Both the position numbers and the translations under genes were made by a program. A stretch of 64,000 bases of DNA. Origin: Lysinibacillus fusiformis (GTDB lineage: Bacteria; Bacillota; Bacilli; Bacillales_A; Planococcaceae). A model generated the notes under the pieces. It had not been told where the DNA came from and did not search any database. It worked only from the letters and a program-made list of their open reading frames with translations. Location: contig NZ_CP041696.1 in NCBI RefSeq assembly GCF_007362955.1, forward strand, positions 4,030,001-4,094,000, given 5' to 3'. Each line of letters begins with the position of its first letter. The first letter of the stretch is position 1. Positions 1-8,424 of this stretch are shown piece by piece.

Positions 1-465
1 GTATTTAAAGATACTAACAAAATAGCTTTCTTCAGGAAAGTCACCTAAATATTTAAAACCATTCCTTGAATAAAACTGTTTTAATTTTTCATTTCCAGCC
101 CAACAGTCTAAATATAAGGTTTTATCTAATTCTTTTACAAAAAAACAAGCAAATTCTGTTATAGCGGAGCCAATGTTTTTCCCTTGAAACTTGGGTAAAA
201 TGGCAATTTGAGATAGATATTTACCTTTTTCATCAAGGGAAAATTCATTTATATTATCTATATCATATATACAAAACGTTCCTAGCATTTCTTCTTCTAC
301 TAATAAAACGTACAAATAGTTATTCTTTAATTGGTTTATAATTTTATTGTCATCCCAAGGGTATTCCCATTGTTGTATTCCTTTTTGTTGTAAATTTAAA
401 GTAACCTCATTCAATATATACACCACTTGCGAGAAGTCATCGATTTTGGCTAATCTTATTTCCAC
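1..465 (-). CDS. GNAT-family N-acetyltransferase (3' end cut by window edge)
   Basis: This open frame of 155 codons starts at a GTG (465) preceded by AAGGAG and has no stop before position 1, so it is cut by the edge. The N-terminus reads VEIRLAKIDDF and the middle contains QIAILPKFQGKNIGS, the acetyl-CoA-binding motif A of GNAT enzymes (Q/RxxGxG/A-like). The end, with NGFKYLGDFPEESYF, matches the usual GNAT C-terminus, so only a few residues should be missing. Substrate unknown; small stand-alone GNATs of this type often acetylate amines or antibiotics. It is followed upstream by a cassette-like repeat and a methyltransferase gene on the same strand. Confidence 0.82.
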   Translation of the reverse strand, partial: MEIRLAKIDDFSQVVYILNEVTLNLQQKGIQQWEYPWDDNKIINQLKNNYLYVLLVEEEMLGTFCIYDIDNINEFSLDEKGKYLSQIAILPKFQGKNIGSAITEFACFFVKELDKTLYLDCWAGNEKLKQFYSRNGFKYLGDFPEESYFVSIFKY

Positions 466-556
466 TATTTATGTCTCCTTTCGTGGTTTTAGTTTTCAAC
501 AATTCTGCCCTGATAGAGCATATGAAAAAATAGTCTAATAAACGGCTCTGTTCTTA

Positions 557-588
557 TGCTAATGCTCCCTTTAGTTGAAGTAAGAATT
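557..588. repeat. Cassette-like hairpin repeat, copy A (degenerate)
   Basis: GCTAATGCTCCCTTTAGTTG followed by AAGTAAGAA is a diverged copy of the element seen again near 1441, 1494, 4681, 5030 and 5473 (consensus CTAACGGAGCAGKTTAGTTG). It lies between the GNAT fragment and the methyltransferase gene. Confidence 0.45.
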
Positions 589-598
589 TTGCAAAATA

Positions 599-1369
599 TT
601 ATCGTGTTTTTTTACAAACATAAATCATTTCATAACTATCGTTAGTTAACGGAGCTTGTTTCCAATCCTTATAGCGATGTACAATTTCAAAACCATTGGC
701 AGACAAAATTCTCTCCATTTCTTTTGGAAATACATATCTCAAACTAATGTTAGTCTTGTGTTCGTCTATTATTTCACCATCCATATTTTTGTATTTTCTA
801 ATCGTTGTATAATGTTGAATTTGATTTAAAGAGTCGTAATTACTAATTGTATATACGTCAACTGTATTAAGAGTTTCACTATCATTATAAGTTCTCCAGT
901 ATTCTTCTGTTGGTGGTTGTAGTAATTCCTCAACACTCGGAAACCTTGTTCCAAAAATAAAAATTCCGTCAATTTCTAAATGTTTGTTAACAGATGAGAG
1001 TAATGCATCTTGAGATTCGTTTGTAAGAAAATGTTGAAACGAATTTCCAACTGAATATATTAAATTACTCTTTATGTTTAAATTCATTTTAGTACAATCT
1101 TGTTCTACCCAATCTATCTGTAAATCCAGATTGGATGACTTTTTTTTGGCTTCGTCTAACATCCCTCTATGAATATCTACTCCAATTAGCTTGTGTCCTT
1201 TTTTTGCTAATGGAATTGTTGTTCTACCAGTACCGCAAGCCACATCAATGATTGTGCCTTCCTTTTTTGATGCCCATTTTAATAGAAATGGCATCTCTGG
1301 CAAATATGGTTCATTTTCTTTATCATATAAAGTAGGGTTGTCATATTCTTCAGTGTTATCTAAAATCAT
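599..1369 (-). CDS. Class I SAM-dependent methyltransferase
   Basis: This 256-residue soluble protein has a Rossmann-type methyltransferase fold. Motif I reads VACGTGRTTIPLAKKG (about residues 43-58), with the acidic motif II LIGVDIHRGML following at about 61-71, both binding S-adenosylmethionine. Further conserved spots are VEQDCTKMNL and the YSVGNSFQHF segment. The ATG at 1369 has AGAGGAG a few bases upstream. The substrate cannot be read from the sequence; similar proteins are annotated as small-molecule methyltransferases. It stands alone between two hairpin repeats, like a captured single-gene unit. Confidence 0.85.
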   Translation of the reverse strand: MILDNTEEYDNPTLYDKENEPYLPEMPFLLKWASKKEGTIIDVACGTGRTTIPLAKKGHKLIGVDIHRGMLDEAKKKSSNLDLQIDWVEQDCTKMNLNIKSNLIYSVGNSFQHFLTNESQDALLSSVNKHLEIDGIFIFGTRFPSVEELLQPPTEEYWRTYNDSETLNTVDVYTISNYDSLNQIQHYTTIRKYKNMDGEIIDEHKTNISLRYVFPKEMERILSANGFEIVHRYKDWKQAPLTNDSYEMIYVCKKTR

Positions 1370-1440
1370 TTTTCGTCTCCTCTAAATTGGTATTTTCAAA
1401 CTACTCATAATATTAACACAAATACCAGATAATACCTAAA

Positions 1441-1463
1441 ACTAACCTGCACCGTTCAATAAG
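1441..1463 (-). repeat. Cassette-like hairpin repeat, inverted copy B'
   Basis: On the minus strand this reads CTTATTGAACGGTGCAGGTT then AGT, the same element as copy B but inverted and lacking four bases (CTAA). Together with copy B it flanks a long hairpin. Confidence 0.5.
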
Positions 1464-1500
1464 AAAAAAGAGCTACTTAAAGTGCTCTTTTTCCTTATTG
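1457..1500. terminator. Long bidirectional terminator-like hairpin
   Basis: The arms CAATAAGAAAAAAGAGC and GCTCTTTTTCCTTATTG pair at 16 of 17 positions around a short loop. T-rich arms on both strands suit termination in either direction, here between the methyltransferase and the secreted protein gene. Confidence 0.7.
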
Positions 1501-1530
1501 AGCTAACGAAGCAGTTCAGTAGAACAAGAA
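1494..1530 (+). repeat. Cassette-like hairpin repeat, copy B
   Basis: CTTATTGAGCTAACGAAGCA followed by GTTCAGTAGAACAAGAA belongs to the repeat family described for 4681-4716 and 5030-5070. It lies upstream of the secreted-protein gene. Confidence 0.6.
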
Positions 1531-1656
1531 AGGCTATTGAATGACGTTCCATTTTGTATCGGAATCTGTTTGATTTGCATCTTTGTTCTTTAAGTATTTA
1601 TTTATAATATAAGGGGAAAATACCTACAAAATTCACATTAGAGGTGGCGATAATTC

Positions 1657-2433
1657 TTGAGAAAGTTAGTCATACTAGTCATGGTGATTTTTGGATTATT
1701 TTTCCCGATGCAATTGCTATTAGTAAAGGCGAGTATTCAACCAACATTAGAAAAAGAGGATGTTTCATTTATTCAAGTAAACCGTTTAAACGGGGAAACT
1801 CGTATATTTAAGGAAAATGATGGATATGAGGAAGTGATTATCAGTAAGGTTGTTAACTGGATAAACACTTCAAGTCCTTCCGAAGGAGCAATTGAGTTAG
1901 AGTTAAATAAAACTTCCATAGTCTCGATAATGAAAATAAAAATGAAAAACGGAGACGTTGCAGTTATTGAACCAGCATACAATTGTGTATCCAAAAACCA
2001 AGTAAAAACATGCACGATCGCAGATGGTGAGGTAATATATACAAGTAATAATAAAAAGGTTCGATTGAAATCAGTAGAACTTTTTGATTGGCTCTTAGTT
2101 GGCTGGAAATATGAAAGTGTTGGGGCACCAAAAGATGAGTTGCTTGAAGAAACTTTATATACCAGATATTTTTCCTATCTCGATGAAACTTACTCAGATT
2201 TTATCATGTGTCCAAAAATAGATAAAGTTGAAAGAATAAATGGCGATACAAGGAGACATATTGTTTATGCAAGTGCGTTAAATTATAGTGCACATCATGG
2301 TGACGCTCCCTTTGATAGAATCCATATCACGTTGATTGATACTCCAGAAAAGGGTGTTAAAATAAATAAAGTTACAATACAAAAGGGTATTTCTGATAAA
2401 GAAAGCGCTATACAATGTAGGCGAGAGAGCTAA
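1657..2433 (+). CDS. Predicted secreted or membrane-anchored hypothetical protein
   Basis: I do not recognise this 258-residue protein. It starts at TTG 1657, with GAGGTGG about nine bases upstream. Residues 1-26 form a signal sequence or signal anchor (MRKLVILVMVIFGLFF then PMQLLLVKAS). The remainder is polar, rich in Lys and Glu, has cysteines near residues 109, 118, 188 and 253, and no membrane segment. A terminator lies 160 bp downstream, so it is probably monocistronic. Export to the cell surface or medium is inferred from the N-terminus only. Confidence 0.65.
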   Translation: MRKLVILVMVIFGLFFPMQLLLVKASIQPTLEKEDVSFIQVNRLNGETRIFKENDGYEEVIISKVVNWINTSSPSEGAIELELNKTSIVSIMKIKMKNGDVAVIEPAYNCVSKNQVKTCTIADGEVIYTSNNKKVRLKSVELFDWLLVGWKYESVGAPKDELLEETLYTRYFSYLDETYSDFIMCPKIDKVERINGDTRRHIVYASALNYSAHHGDAPFDRIHITLIDTPEKGVKINKVTIQKGISDKESAIQCRRES

Positions 2434-2592
2434 AATCAATTAGAATTGGTAGAAAAAGATTGTAAAGAATTGTAGATACTGCTTTAGTTGATAACTACCA
2501 GGTACGTAGCTGAAAAAAATAGCTTATTGTGAACTTATCGATTAAACAAGTACATATGCAGCATTCATTATCGAGGGCAGTGGAACCTGAAA

Positions 2593-2628
2593 AGCTGCCG
2601 CCTGCGAAATACAGGCAGCAGTTTTTTT
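2593..2628 (+). terminator. Rho-independent terminator
   Basis: A GC-rich stem (CTGCCGCCTG pairing with CAGGCAGCAG, one mismatch) is followed by seven T residues. It ends transcription from the secreted-protein gene; the rest of the 313-bp gap 2434-2746 shows no gene. Confidence 0.8.
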
Positions 2629-2746
2629 AGGTTGACTAGCTTTTTTTCAAAATGTTCCTTACAAAGGGTCCACTTTAAAGTTATGAATCAGCTTTTACTA
2701 TAAACTCTATTTAATTAACTTATCCTGGCATGTTTTTGTGCTGAAA

Positions 2747-4411
2747 TTAAATAGTGAATTTTTCCACATCTTGTCTTAAAGCATCAGCAATAGCATTTAG
2801 GTCCTTAGCTTTTTCAGAAACGATCTCGATGCTTTTAAACTGTTCATTTGCGGAAGCGGAAACTTGTTCTGTTCCCGCAGAGGTTTCTACTGCAGAAGCA
2901 GATATGTTTTGTACCGCACTAATGATTTGCTCCTTTCGTTCATCCATCTCATGAGATAAATGTTTTACGTTTTGTGCAACTTTACTCGTTTGATCTAGAG
3001 CCGCCTTTATTGTATTAAAGATCTCACTAGTATCCTCTGTAGCTTTTGCATTTTGTTCGACAATGCTAAGACTTGTACCAATTTCCTGCACAGCACTTTT
3101 AGAAATATCCTGTATCGCGGAAATTTTGTTCTTAATATCCTCAGTGGCAATCGATGTCTGTTCTGATAATTTTCGAATTTCATTAGCAACAACTGCGAAC
3201 CCTTTTCCTGCTTCACCTACGCGAGCCGACTCAATGGATGCATTTAGAGCCAATAAATTCGTTTGAGTTGCGATATCTGTAATTGTATTGACAATACTTG
3301 ATATATCAGATGAAGTCTTATCTACTTCTTGAACGATGTTACTTACCTGTTGTGAAGACACGCGATTCTTCTCTGACCAAATAGAGAGTTGGTTGACGGT
3401 TTCTACACCTTGATTACTTAAATGATCAATATCCTCTGTCATTGAAGCTATCTGTTCTGTGCGTTCAATAACACGATCAATATTTATAGAAAGCTGATTT
3501 AATTGTTCAGCACTTTTTTCTGTATCATAAGCTTGTTCTTCTGTAGCTTTTGCTATTTCGTTTATGGCTAGGCTAATCTCATCGGTTGTTCGTACAGTAT
3601 CATCTGCTATTTGTATTAGAATCTCTGAGGATTCTGATAACTCGGAACTGGTTTTATGTATGTTGACGGTAACATCCTTTAATGCCGACCGCATGCTAGA
3701 GACGCCTTTTGCCATGAGACCAATCTCGTCTTGATGATTTAACAGTTTGTTTAATTGTGAATTTTCTGTAAAATCTAAGCTTGCGGTTTGATGAATGACG
3801 CTTTCAAGACTCTTAATGGCAGCAACAATACGACCAATAATCCACCACATTAAAGCTCCTATAATTAAAAAACTTACTATACCCGTAATAATCTGATAGC
3901 CTAGTACAGAGTTTGTAATTGATTGAATGCCGCTTTCAGGCACCCCAATGTCAATAACTCCATAAAGTTCACCATCTTTATATACAGGTTCCATTATGTC
4001 ATATGTCCATATACCTTGAACTTCAGCATACCATCTTGTAAATTGTTTTTTCCCGTTTTTAGCACCAGCAATCGTGTATTCGTCATCATATACTTTACCT
4101 AATTTATTTGTATCACTATGCGCTACCGCTTTAACATTTGTATCAATGATAATAGCATAAGTCACATTATCTTGTTGTGCTTTTAACTCCACAAAATCCT
4201 GTAACGATGGGATGGGGTCACGCTCAGAATTTAATATAGTTTCTACTTGCTTTGCGACTTCATAGACCTGTTCATTGGCTTTCTCAATCAAAACTTCTTT
4301 ACTATTTTTTCCAACAATCCACACACCTAATACGGAATTGAGTACCGATGACAATAACAGCAAACCTAATGTAAAAAACAATAATCGTCGTTTAATACTT
4401 TTGCTTTTCAT
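2747..4411 (-). CDS. Methyl-accepting chemotaxis protein
   Basis: This is a 554-residue chemoreceptor. Transmembrane segment 1 spans about residues 10-30. An extracytoplasmic sensor of the single-Cache type follows (about 35-165, with [20 protein letters not shown]), then TM2 (about 172-195), a HAMP linker, and a long coiled-coil signalling domain. The hairpin tip near residues 390-415 reads [20 protein letters not shown], the conserved CheA/CheW contact region. The start ATG (4411) has AAAGGGGGAACT upstream. The ligand is unknown; sCache sensors commonly bind small organic or amino acids. It is monocistronic and flanked by accessory genes. Confidence 0.93.
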   Translation of the reverse strand: MKSKSIKRRLLFFTLGLLLLSSVLNSVLGVWIVGKNSKEVLIEKANEQVYEVAKQVETILNSERDPIPSLQDFVELKAQQDNVTYAIIIDTNVKAVAHSDTNKLGKVYDDEYTIAGAKNGKKQFTRWYAEVQGIWTYDIMEPVYKDGELYGVIDIGVPESGIQSITNSVLGYQIITGIVSFLIIGALMWWIIGRIVAAIKSLESVIHQTASLDFTENSQLNKLLNHQDEIGLMAKGVSSMRSALKDVTVNIHKTSSELSESSEILIQIADDTVRTTDEISLAINEIAKATEEQAYDTEKSAEQLNQLSINIDRVIERTEQIASMTEDIDHLSNQGVETVNQLSIWSEKNRVSSQQVSNIVQEVDKTSSDISSIVNTITDIATQTNLLALNASIESARVGEAGKGFAVVANEIRKLSEQTSIATEDIKNKISAIQDISKSAVQEIGTSLSIVEQNAKATEDTSEIFNTIKAALDQTSKVAQNVKHLSHEMDERKEQIISAVQNISASAVETSAGTEQVSASANEQFKSIEIVSEKAKDLNAIADALRQDVEKFTI

Positions 4412-4680
4412 ATAGTTCCCCCTTTTGAGTTTTATAGATCTTTATACCTGTAAAAACTCTTTAATTGCTTAAAGTATTATGCAAAAATCAGGAAATGTCA
4501 ATAATGAATAAAGCGACCTATTACTCAATTCGTGACAAAGTGAGGTATAATAGTCCTTTTGCTATTTGGCGAATTATCGAATCTTGAATGGATTAGAAAT
4601 ACCTGTAATTGGAGAGTGTCAGCGGATCTGGCCAATACCTGAAGCATGCATTTGTTTAGTAACGTTAAAGTTGTTAATTC

Positions 4681-4716
4681 TTATTGAACTAACGAAGCAG
4701 TTTAGTTGAAGAAGAA
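4681..4716 (+). repeat. Cassette-like hairpin repeat, copy C
   Basis: TTATTGAACTAACGAAGCAG followed by TTTAGTTGAAGAAGAA has nested inverted repeats (outer TTATT/AATTA-like, inner AACTAA/TTAGTT). It lies in the otherwise gene-free stretch 4412-4756, just before the CPCC gene. I see no other feature in that stretch. Confidence 0.65.
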
Positions 4717-4756
4717 TTATGATAAGATTTAGTTAAAAAAGGGGCGGAGAGATTAT

Positions 4757-5023
4757 ATGAAATATACTTGTCCTTGTTGTGGATATAGAACATTAGACGG
4801 AGAACCCCCAGGAACTTACGATATATGTAAAATTTGTTTTTGGGAAGATGATGGAATTCAATTTGATGACCCTGATTGTAAAGGAGGAGCTAATATTCCA
4901 TCCTTAAGACAAGCACAAAAAAATTTTATTGTATTTGGGGCTTGTGAAGAAAGGTGTATTGAGTTTGTAAGAAAACCTAATGAAAAAGACGAAAAAGACC
5001 CTAATTGGAAACGGTTATTATAG
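4757..5023 (+). CDS. CPCC-type cysteine-rich small protein
   Basis: This 88-residue protein begins MKYTCPCCGYRTLDG and carries a second pair in YDICKICFWEDDG, so CPCC and CxxC pairs probably bind one zinc ion, as in the CPCC (cysteine-rich CPCC) domain family. The later residues GGANIPSLRQAQKNF are also typical of that family. Role unknown; such proteins are often found near toxin-immunity or phage-related loci. The ATG has GGGGCGGAGAG upstream. It sits between repeat copies C and D. Confidence 0.8.
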   Translation: MKYTCPCCGYRTLDGEPPGTYDICKICFWEDDGIQFDDPDCKGGANIPSLRQAQKNFIVFGACEERCIEFVRKPNEKDEKDPNWKRLL

Positions 5024-5029
5024 TGGAGA

Positions 5030-5070
5030 GTTATTCAGCTAACGGAGCAGGTTAGTTGAAGAATAAGTTA
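5030..5070 (+). repeat. Cassette-like hairpin repeat, copy D (best preserved)
   Basis: TTATTCAGCTAACGGAGCAG followed by GTTAGTTGAAGAATAA has two nested inverted repeats: outer TTATTC/GAATAA and inner CTAAC/GTTAG. It starts directly after the stop of the CPCC gene. Confidence 0.7.
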
Positions 5071-5154
5071 GAAACTTTTACTCTGTAGGTTCGTATAACT
5101 ATTTATTAACATTATTGATTTTGCAAAATCGCATAATATATGAGGTGGATAAAA

Positions 5155-5343
5155 ATGTATAAATATATGTATGTAGAAGCAAAGGTTGCTGGTTTATTTA
5201 CAATGGATCGTCATAGGGAATTAATCGATACGTATAGTAAAGAAGGCTGGAGATTTGTTGCTGCTATTCCTAAAAGTAGTGGGTCATATGGTCAGATTAA
5301 AGCAAATGATTTGGTTTTTGAAAAATATGAAGAAGAACAATAG
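5155..5343 (+). CDS. DUF4177-type small protein
   Basis: This 62-residue protein starts at ATG 5155, which has GAGGTGG six bases upstream; the longer frame from 5140 lacks a good ribosome site. The pattern YKYMYVEAKVAG, then YSKEGWRFVAAIP, then DLVFEKYEEE matches the DUF4177 family: beta strand, the helix-turn 'eGWelv', and a closing strand. No biochemical role is known. It lies between repeat copies D and E. Confidence 0.72.
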   Translation: MYKYMYVEAKVAGLFTMDRHRELIDTYSKEGWRFVAAIPKSSGSYGQIKANDLVFEKYEEEQ

Positions 5344-5472
5344 TTTTCTTTTCTAGGAATTAATAATGAACTAAAAGATATTAGTTTGTGAATAATTACA
5401 CTTAAACTCCCATGAAAGAACTTAATTATCTTTCATCTTCTGTGGTGAAGTGCTGATTTTTGCGCTTCATGG

Positions 5473-5505
5473 ATGGCTAACGGGGTGCTTTAGTTGAATA
5501 AGCTA
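5473..5505 (+). repeat. Cassette-like hairpin repeat, copy E
   Basis: GGCTAACGGGGTGCTTTAGT then TGAATAAGCT is the last recognisable copy of the family in this part of the window. It abuts the terminator that hosts the group IIC intron fragment. Confidence 0.55.
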
Positions 5506-5544
5506 GAAGAAGACCACTCCGTGATGGGTGGTCTTCTTCTTTAT
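5505..5544 (+). terminator. Strong terminator hairpin, host site of intron fragment
   Basis: AGAAGAAGACCAC (5505-5517) pairs perfectly with GTGGTCTTCTTCT (5528-5540), followed by TTAT. The intron-like sequence begins at the next base. Confidence 0.8.
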
Positions 5545-5640
5545 GTGCGCCCAGCATGGGCGTAGTCTATAGGGTGCAAGTCCCGAACTGTGAAGACAGA
5601 AGTAGAAGTTAGCCAAGAGCAAGGGTTTGAAAAGGAGCGC
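5545..5640 (+). mobile_element. Group IIC intron 5' fragment (domain I), no reverse transcriptase
   Basis: From 5545 the sequence reads GTGCGCCCAGCATGGGCGTA, then GTCTATAGGGTGCAAGTCCC, GAACTGTGAAGACAGAAGTA and GTTAGCCAAGAGCAAGGGT. This follows the 5' end of bacterial group IIC introns such as the Oceanobacillus iheyensis one, from my memory of that sequence. It begins immediately behind a terminator stem, the known insertion preference of IIC introns. Beyond about 5640 the resemblance is lost. No maturase frame and no domain V hairpin is visible before 5917, so this is a remnant or a highly reduced form. Confidence 0.75.
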
Positions 5641-5916
5641 TCTAGTGGTGCATGAGTGTCAACGCCCATCGACCCATCATCAAACAAGGAGGACTCCTTT
5701 ATGCATTCTAAAAGGGACGTACTAAATCTAACCTCATCTACAACCTTTGTATATCTCAACATGATTCGTACAATTAATTTACGAATAGGTTGCCATAAAT
5801 GTAGATTTAGGAGTTGAGATGGAGTTCGAGAATGTATCTTAGCTGACAAAGGATAGTTTGTTATAGGATAATGGTGATATATTTGATGGGCAAAATAGTA
5901 GGGGGGAAACACTAAA

Positions 5917-6642
5917 ATGAAGGAAGTGCAAACAATGAATTTTGAGATGGTGATGCAGGAGCTTGAAGCACTTGGCAAGGAACGAACTAAAAAAATATAC
6001 ATGTCTAATGGTGCGCATGAGCCGCTTTTTGGCGTGGCTACAGGTGCAATGAAGCCAATAGCCAAGAAAATAAAAATCAATCAACCTTTGGCTGAAGAGC
6101 TTTATGCCACAGGGAACTACGATGCCATGTACTTTGCAGGCATTATTGCCGATCCAAAAGCAATGACTGCGTCGGATTTTGATCGTTGGATGGATTCGGC
6201 ATATTTTTATATGTTGTCTGATTACGTGGTAGCAGTAACATTAGCGGAAGCGGAAATTGCACAAGAAGTTGCTGATAAATGGATCGCAAGTGGTGAAGAG
6301 CTGAGAATGTCAGCGGGCTGGAGTTGCTACTGCTGGCTTTTAGGGAATCGCTCAGATGTTGAATTTTCCGAAAGTAAGATTGCCAATATGCTTGAAATTG
6401 TGAAAAATACGATTCACGATGCACCTGAACGAACGAAATCTGCTATGAATAATTTCCTAAATACGGTGGGCGTTTCATATTTACCGCTCCACGACAAGGC
6501 GGTCGAAACTGCAAAAGAAGTAGGTCCAGTAGAACTCAAAAAGGACAATAAAAAAAGTAGTTTCCTTCACGCTTATGAAGGGATTCAAAAAGAAGTAGCT
6601 AAAGGAAGAATTGGCTTCAAACGCAAATATGTAAGATGTTAA
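5917..6642 (+). CDS. DNA alkylation repair protein, AlkD-like HEAT-repeat family
   Basis: This 241-residue, mostly helical protein resembles the AlkD/AlkC superfamily of HEAT-like DNA glycosylases, which remove alkylated bases without base flipping. Supporting stretches are FGVATGAMKPIAKK near the N-terminus, LWxxxx-like AGIIADPK, SDFDRWMDSAYFYMLSDYV and the C-terminal NKKSSFLHAYEGIQKE with a basic tail. Start is ATG 5917, with GTAGGGGGGAAA upstream; ATG 5935, behind GAAGGAAG, is equally possible. The family match is by overall pattern, so catalytic activity is inferred. The gene is monocistronic, downstream of the intron fragment. Confidence 0.75.
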   Translation: MKEVQTMNFEMVMQELEALGKERTKKIYMSNGAHEPLFGVATGAMKPIAKKIKINQPLAEELYATGNYDAMYFAGIIADPKAMTASDFDRWMDSAYFYMLSDYVVAVTLAEAEIAQEVADKWIASGEELRMSAGWSCYCWLLGNRSDVEFSESKIANMLEIVKNTIHDAPERTKSAMNNFLNTVGVSYLPLHDKAVETAKEVGPVELKKDNKKSSFLHAYEGIQKEVAKGRIGFKRKYVRC

Positions 6643-6689
6643 ACAATCGCCTCGTATCACGATTAATATTCAATTAGCGAGGGCGTTGA

Positions 6690-6836
6690 CTAGGTGCAAA
6701 GCATACACTCGCAGCTCCTTTTCTCATTCTTGAAAAGATGGAGCAGCTAATGGAGTGGTATAATACTGAGGGGATTCGATTACATCCTGTTGTAAAAGGT
6801 GCTATGTCTTGGCATCCGTTTGTGTGGGATTTGTAA
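6690..6836 (+). pseudogene. Fic-family protein fragment
   Basis: Reading from 6690 gives AAPFLILEKMEQLMEWYNTE followed by GIRLHPVVKGAMSWHPFVWDL and a stop. This is the helix just before the Fic active-site motif (M..LM.WYN...HP...A...H..F). The HPFxDGNGR catalytic motif is missing, as are the N-terminal domain and a start codon. It is a decayed fragment, directly upstream of the HD gene. Confidence 0.6.
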
Positions 6837-6859
6837 AGAGAAAGGATGGAGTACACGAG

Positions 6860-7474
6860 ATGAATGATTTAATAGAAAAGGTTCGTGGCATTTATGAGCA
6901 ATTTGATGCGAGTCACGACTTTCAACATATTGAGCGCGTTTATCATAATGCGTTAGCGATTTTACATACTGAGCCTGAGGCAGACGCAGAGGTTGTAAAA
7001 ATGGCGGTGCTTTTACATGATGTGAGCGATAAAAAATATACCGATAGTAAAGAGCAGGAAGAGAAATTCATAACTGACTTACCAATGAGCGAGGCGAAAA
7101 AGCAACATATTCGTGATTGCATCGCACAAGTATCGTTTAATGGTGGCAATGAGCTAGAGGCGACTTCGATTGAAGCGAAGATTGTACGTGATGCCGATCG
7201 TTTAGATGCGATTGGTGCGGTGGGGATTGCACGGACGTTTGCTTACGGTGGCGCGAAGGGACGTAAGCTGTATGATGAGGCAGAGGAAGCTCGCACGGCT
7301 ATGACGGAGCAGGAGTATCGCAGTAAAAATACATCATCTGTGACACATTTTTACGAGAAGCTGTTATCGTTGAGGAATTTAATGACAACGGATAAAGGCA
7401 AGCAAATGGCTGAAGAACGCCATCAATTTATGGAAAGCTTTTTACAGCAATTACAAAATGAAATAGGAAGATAA
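6860..7474 (+). CDS. HD-domain metal-dependent phosphohydrolase
   Basis: This 204-residue protein has a complete HD-domain metal signature: H in SHDFQHIERV (about residues 18-27), the paired HD in AVLLHDVSDKK (about 54-64), and the distant D in IVRDADRLDAIGAVG (about 112-126). The layout matches the YedJ/YpgQ-like group of small HD hydrolases acting on nucleotides or related phosphates; the exact substrate is not visible. Start chosen at ATG 6860, which lies after AAAGGATGGAG; the longer frame from 6809 overlaps the Fic fragment and has no ribosome site. A terminator follows at 7558. Confidence 0.88.
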   Translation: MNDLIEKVRGIYEQFDASHDFQHIERVYHNALAILHTEPEADAEVVKMAVLLHDVSDKKYTDSKEQEEKFITDLPMSEAKKQHIRDCIAQVSFNGGNELEATSIEAKIVRDADRLDAIGAVGIARTFAYGGAKGRKLYDEAEEARTAMTEQEYRSKNTSSVTHFYEKLLSLRNLMTTDKGKQMAEERHQFMESFLQQLQNEIGR

Positions 7475-7557
7475 AAACAAACACTCCCTAAAAGATACTG
7501 CGAGTAGCAAGGGGAGGTCATACTACATCCTAGTCGCAGTAACATTTGCGCTACAAG

Positions 7558-7601
7558 AAAGCAGAGAGGTTGTCTTTTTGAAGGCTACCTCTCTGCTTTT
7601 C
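7558..7601 (+). terminator. Rho-independent terminator
   Basis: AAAGCAGAGAGGT pairs with ACCTCTCTGCTTT across a 16-base loop and is followed by a short T run. It closes the HD gene. Confidence 0.8.
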
Positions 7602-7737
7602 GTGCTCATTGTTTTTTTGATTCACTGCCAGAGACCCCAAAGTACATACAATGACATTGACCAAGATAGCTAAATTACCGTCTTGCTTTGCAGATTTCGT
7701 TTTAATTAGCCACTTGTGAAACAATTGGCATAGTATG

Positions 7738-7851
7738 TTAAGAATTTATTTTAGCCCTTTTTAGTAGAATTCTAAGTGCATTTGTATGCGGCTCAAATAA
7801 TTTATGTAAGAAAAAATACCCTTCCTATTGCATTAAATCATCATACTCCAT
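7738..7851 (-). pseudogene. Possible small decayed ORF (in-frame TAG)
   Basis: On the minus strand, ATG 7851 opens a 37-codon frame (MEYDDLMQ, TAG, then EGYFFLHKLFEPHTNALRIL and LKRAKINS) broken only by the TAG. A promoter-like TTGACA-N17-TAGGAT lies upstream. I do not recognise the product. The surrounding 7602-8105 shows no other gene. Confidence 0.25.
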
Positions 7852-8037
7852 TAGATCACCCTGCTTCTAACAATTTTGCTTATCCTACAATCCAAGTTCC
7901 ACTATGTCAATTATTATAATTAACAAGGAAAGTGAGGTTATAATTAATGGAAGATAACAACGCGATGATTAAGTCATCGATAATTTGAAAATGAAACTGT
8001 TTAGTTGACTGACATTAGGCTAGACAATGAAGATGTA

Positions 8038-8104
8038 TTTCTCTAGGCAAACCAAGTTTTAAAGACGCAGATGAAAGTATTACTTGGCTATTAAACAACA
8101 AATG
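8038..8104 (+). pseudogene. 3' fragment of an unrecognised gene
   Basis: GKPSFKDADESITWLLNNK followed by a stop looks like a real protein end. The preceding reading (RLDNEDVFL-like) is in another frame and is separated by a shift at the TAG near 8042. No start or full gene can be reconstructed. Confidence 0.25.
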
Positions 8105-8105
8105 A

Positions 8106-8143
8106 CCAGGACTCGTATGTATAATGAGTTCCTGGCTTTTTTT
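8106..8143 (+). terminator. Rho-independent terminator
   Basis: CCAGGACTC and GAGTTCCTGG form a stem followed by CTTTTTTT. It ends the decayed fragment just upstream; 8144-8424 is an AT-rich leader with no recognisable gene. Confidence 0.75.
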
Positions 8144-8424
8144 GAGTAAAAAAGTAAGGGTTTAATTTATTATCAATATTTTTTTATTGATTTTCGATAA
8201 AGAAATATTGACTAATATTATTTTTGTAGTTATTATCTGTATTATAAAAAATCGCAAATGCTAAAAGAGGAATAGGATGTGCATGACGGAGGAGTAACTG
8301 TCCGGTGGTGGAACCTTCTCATTCGCAGATACCAATTTCACATGTTCTTCAAGCGTATTATGTCAAAAACATGAAGTATTATTAGATTTTTAGTAGACAC
8401 ATTGTAATTTCGGAGGAAGTTTAC

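Noticed and set aside
557..5505. Genuine integron
   Set aside because: No IntI-type integrase, no attI, and the repeat core does not match the RYYYAAC/GTTRRRY rule exactly. Kept only as a cassette-like observation.
5541..6080. 179-aa minus-strand ORF over the intron fragment and the AlkD gene start
   Set aside because: Overlaps the well-supported AlkD-like gene and an RNA element; the protein reads as random and hydrophobic, without family features.
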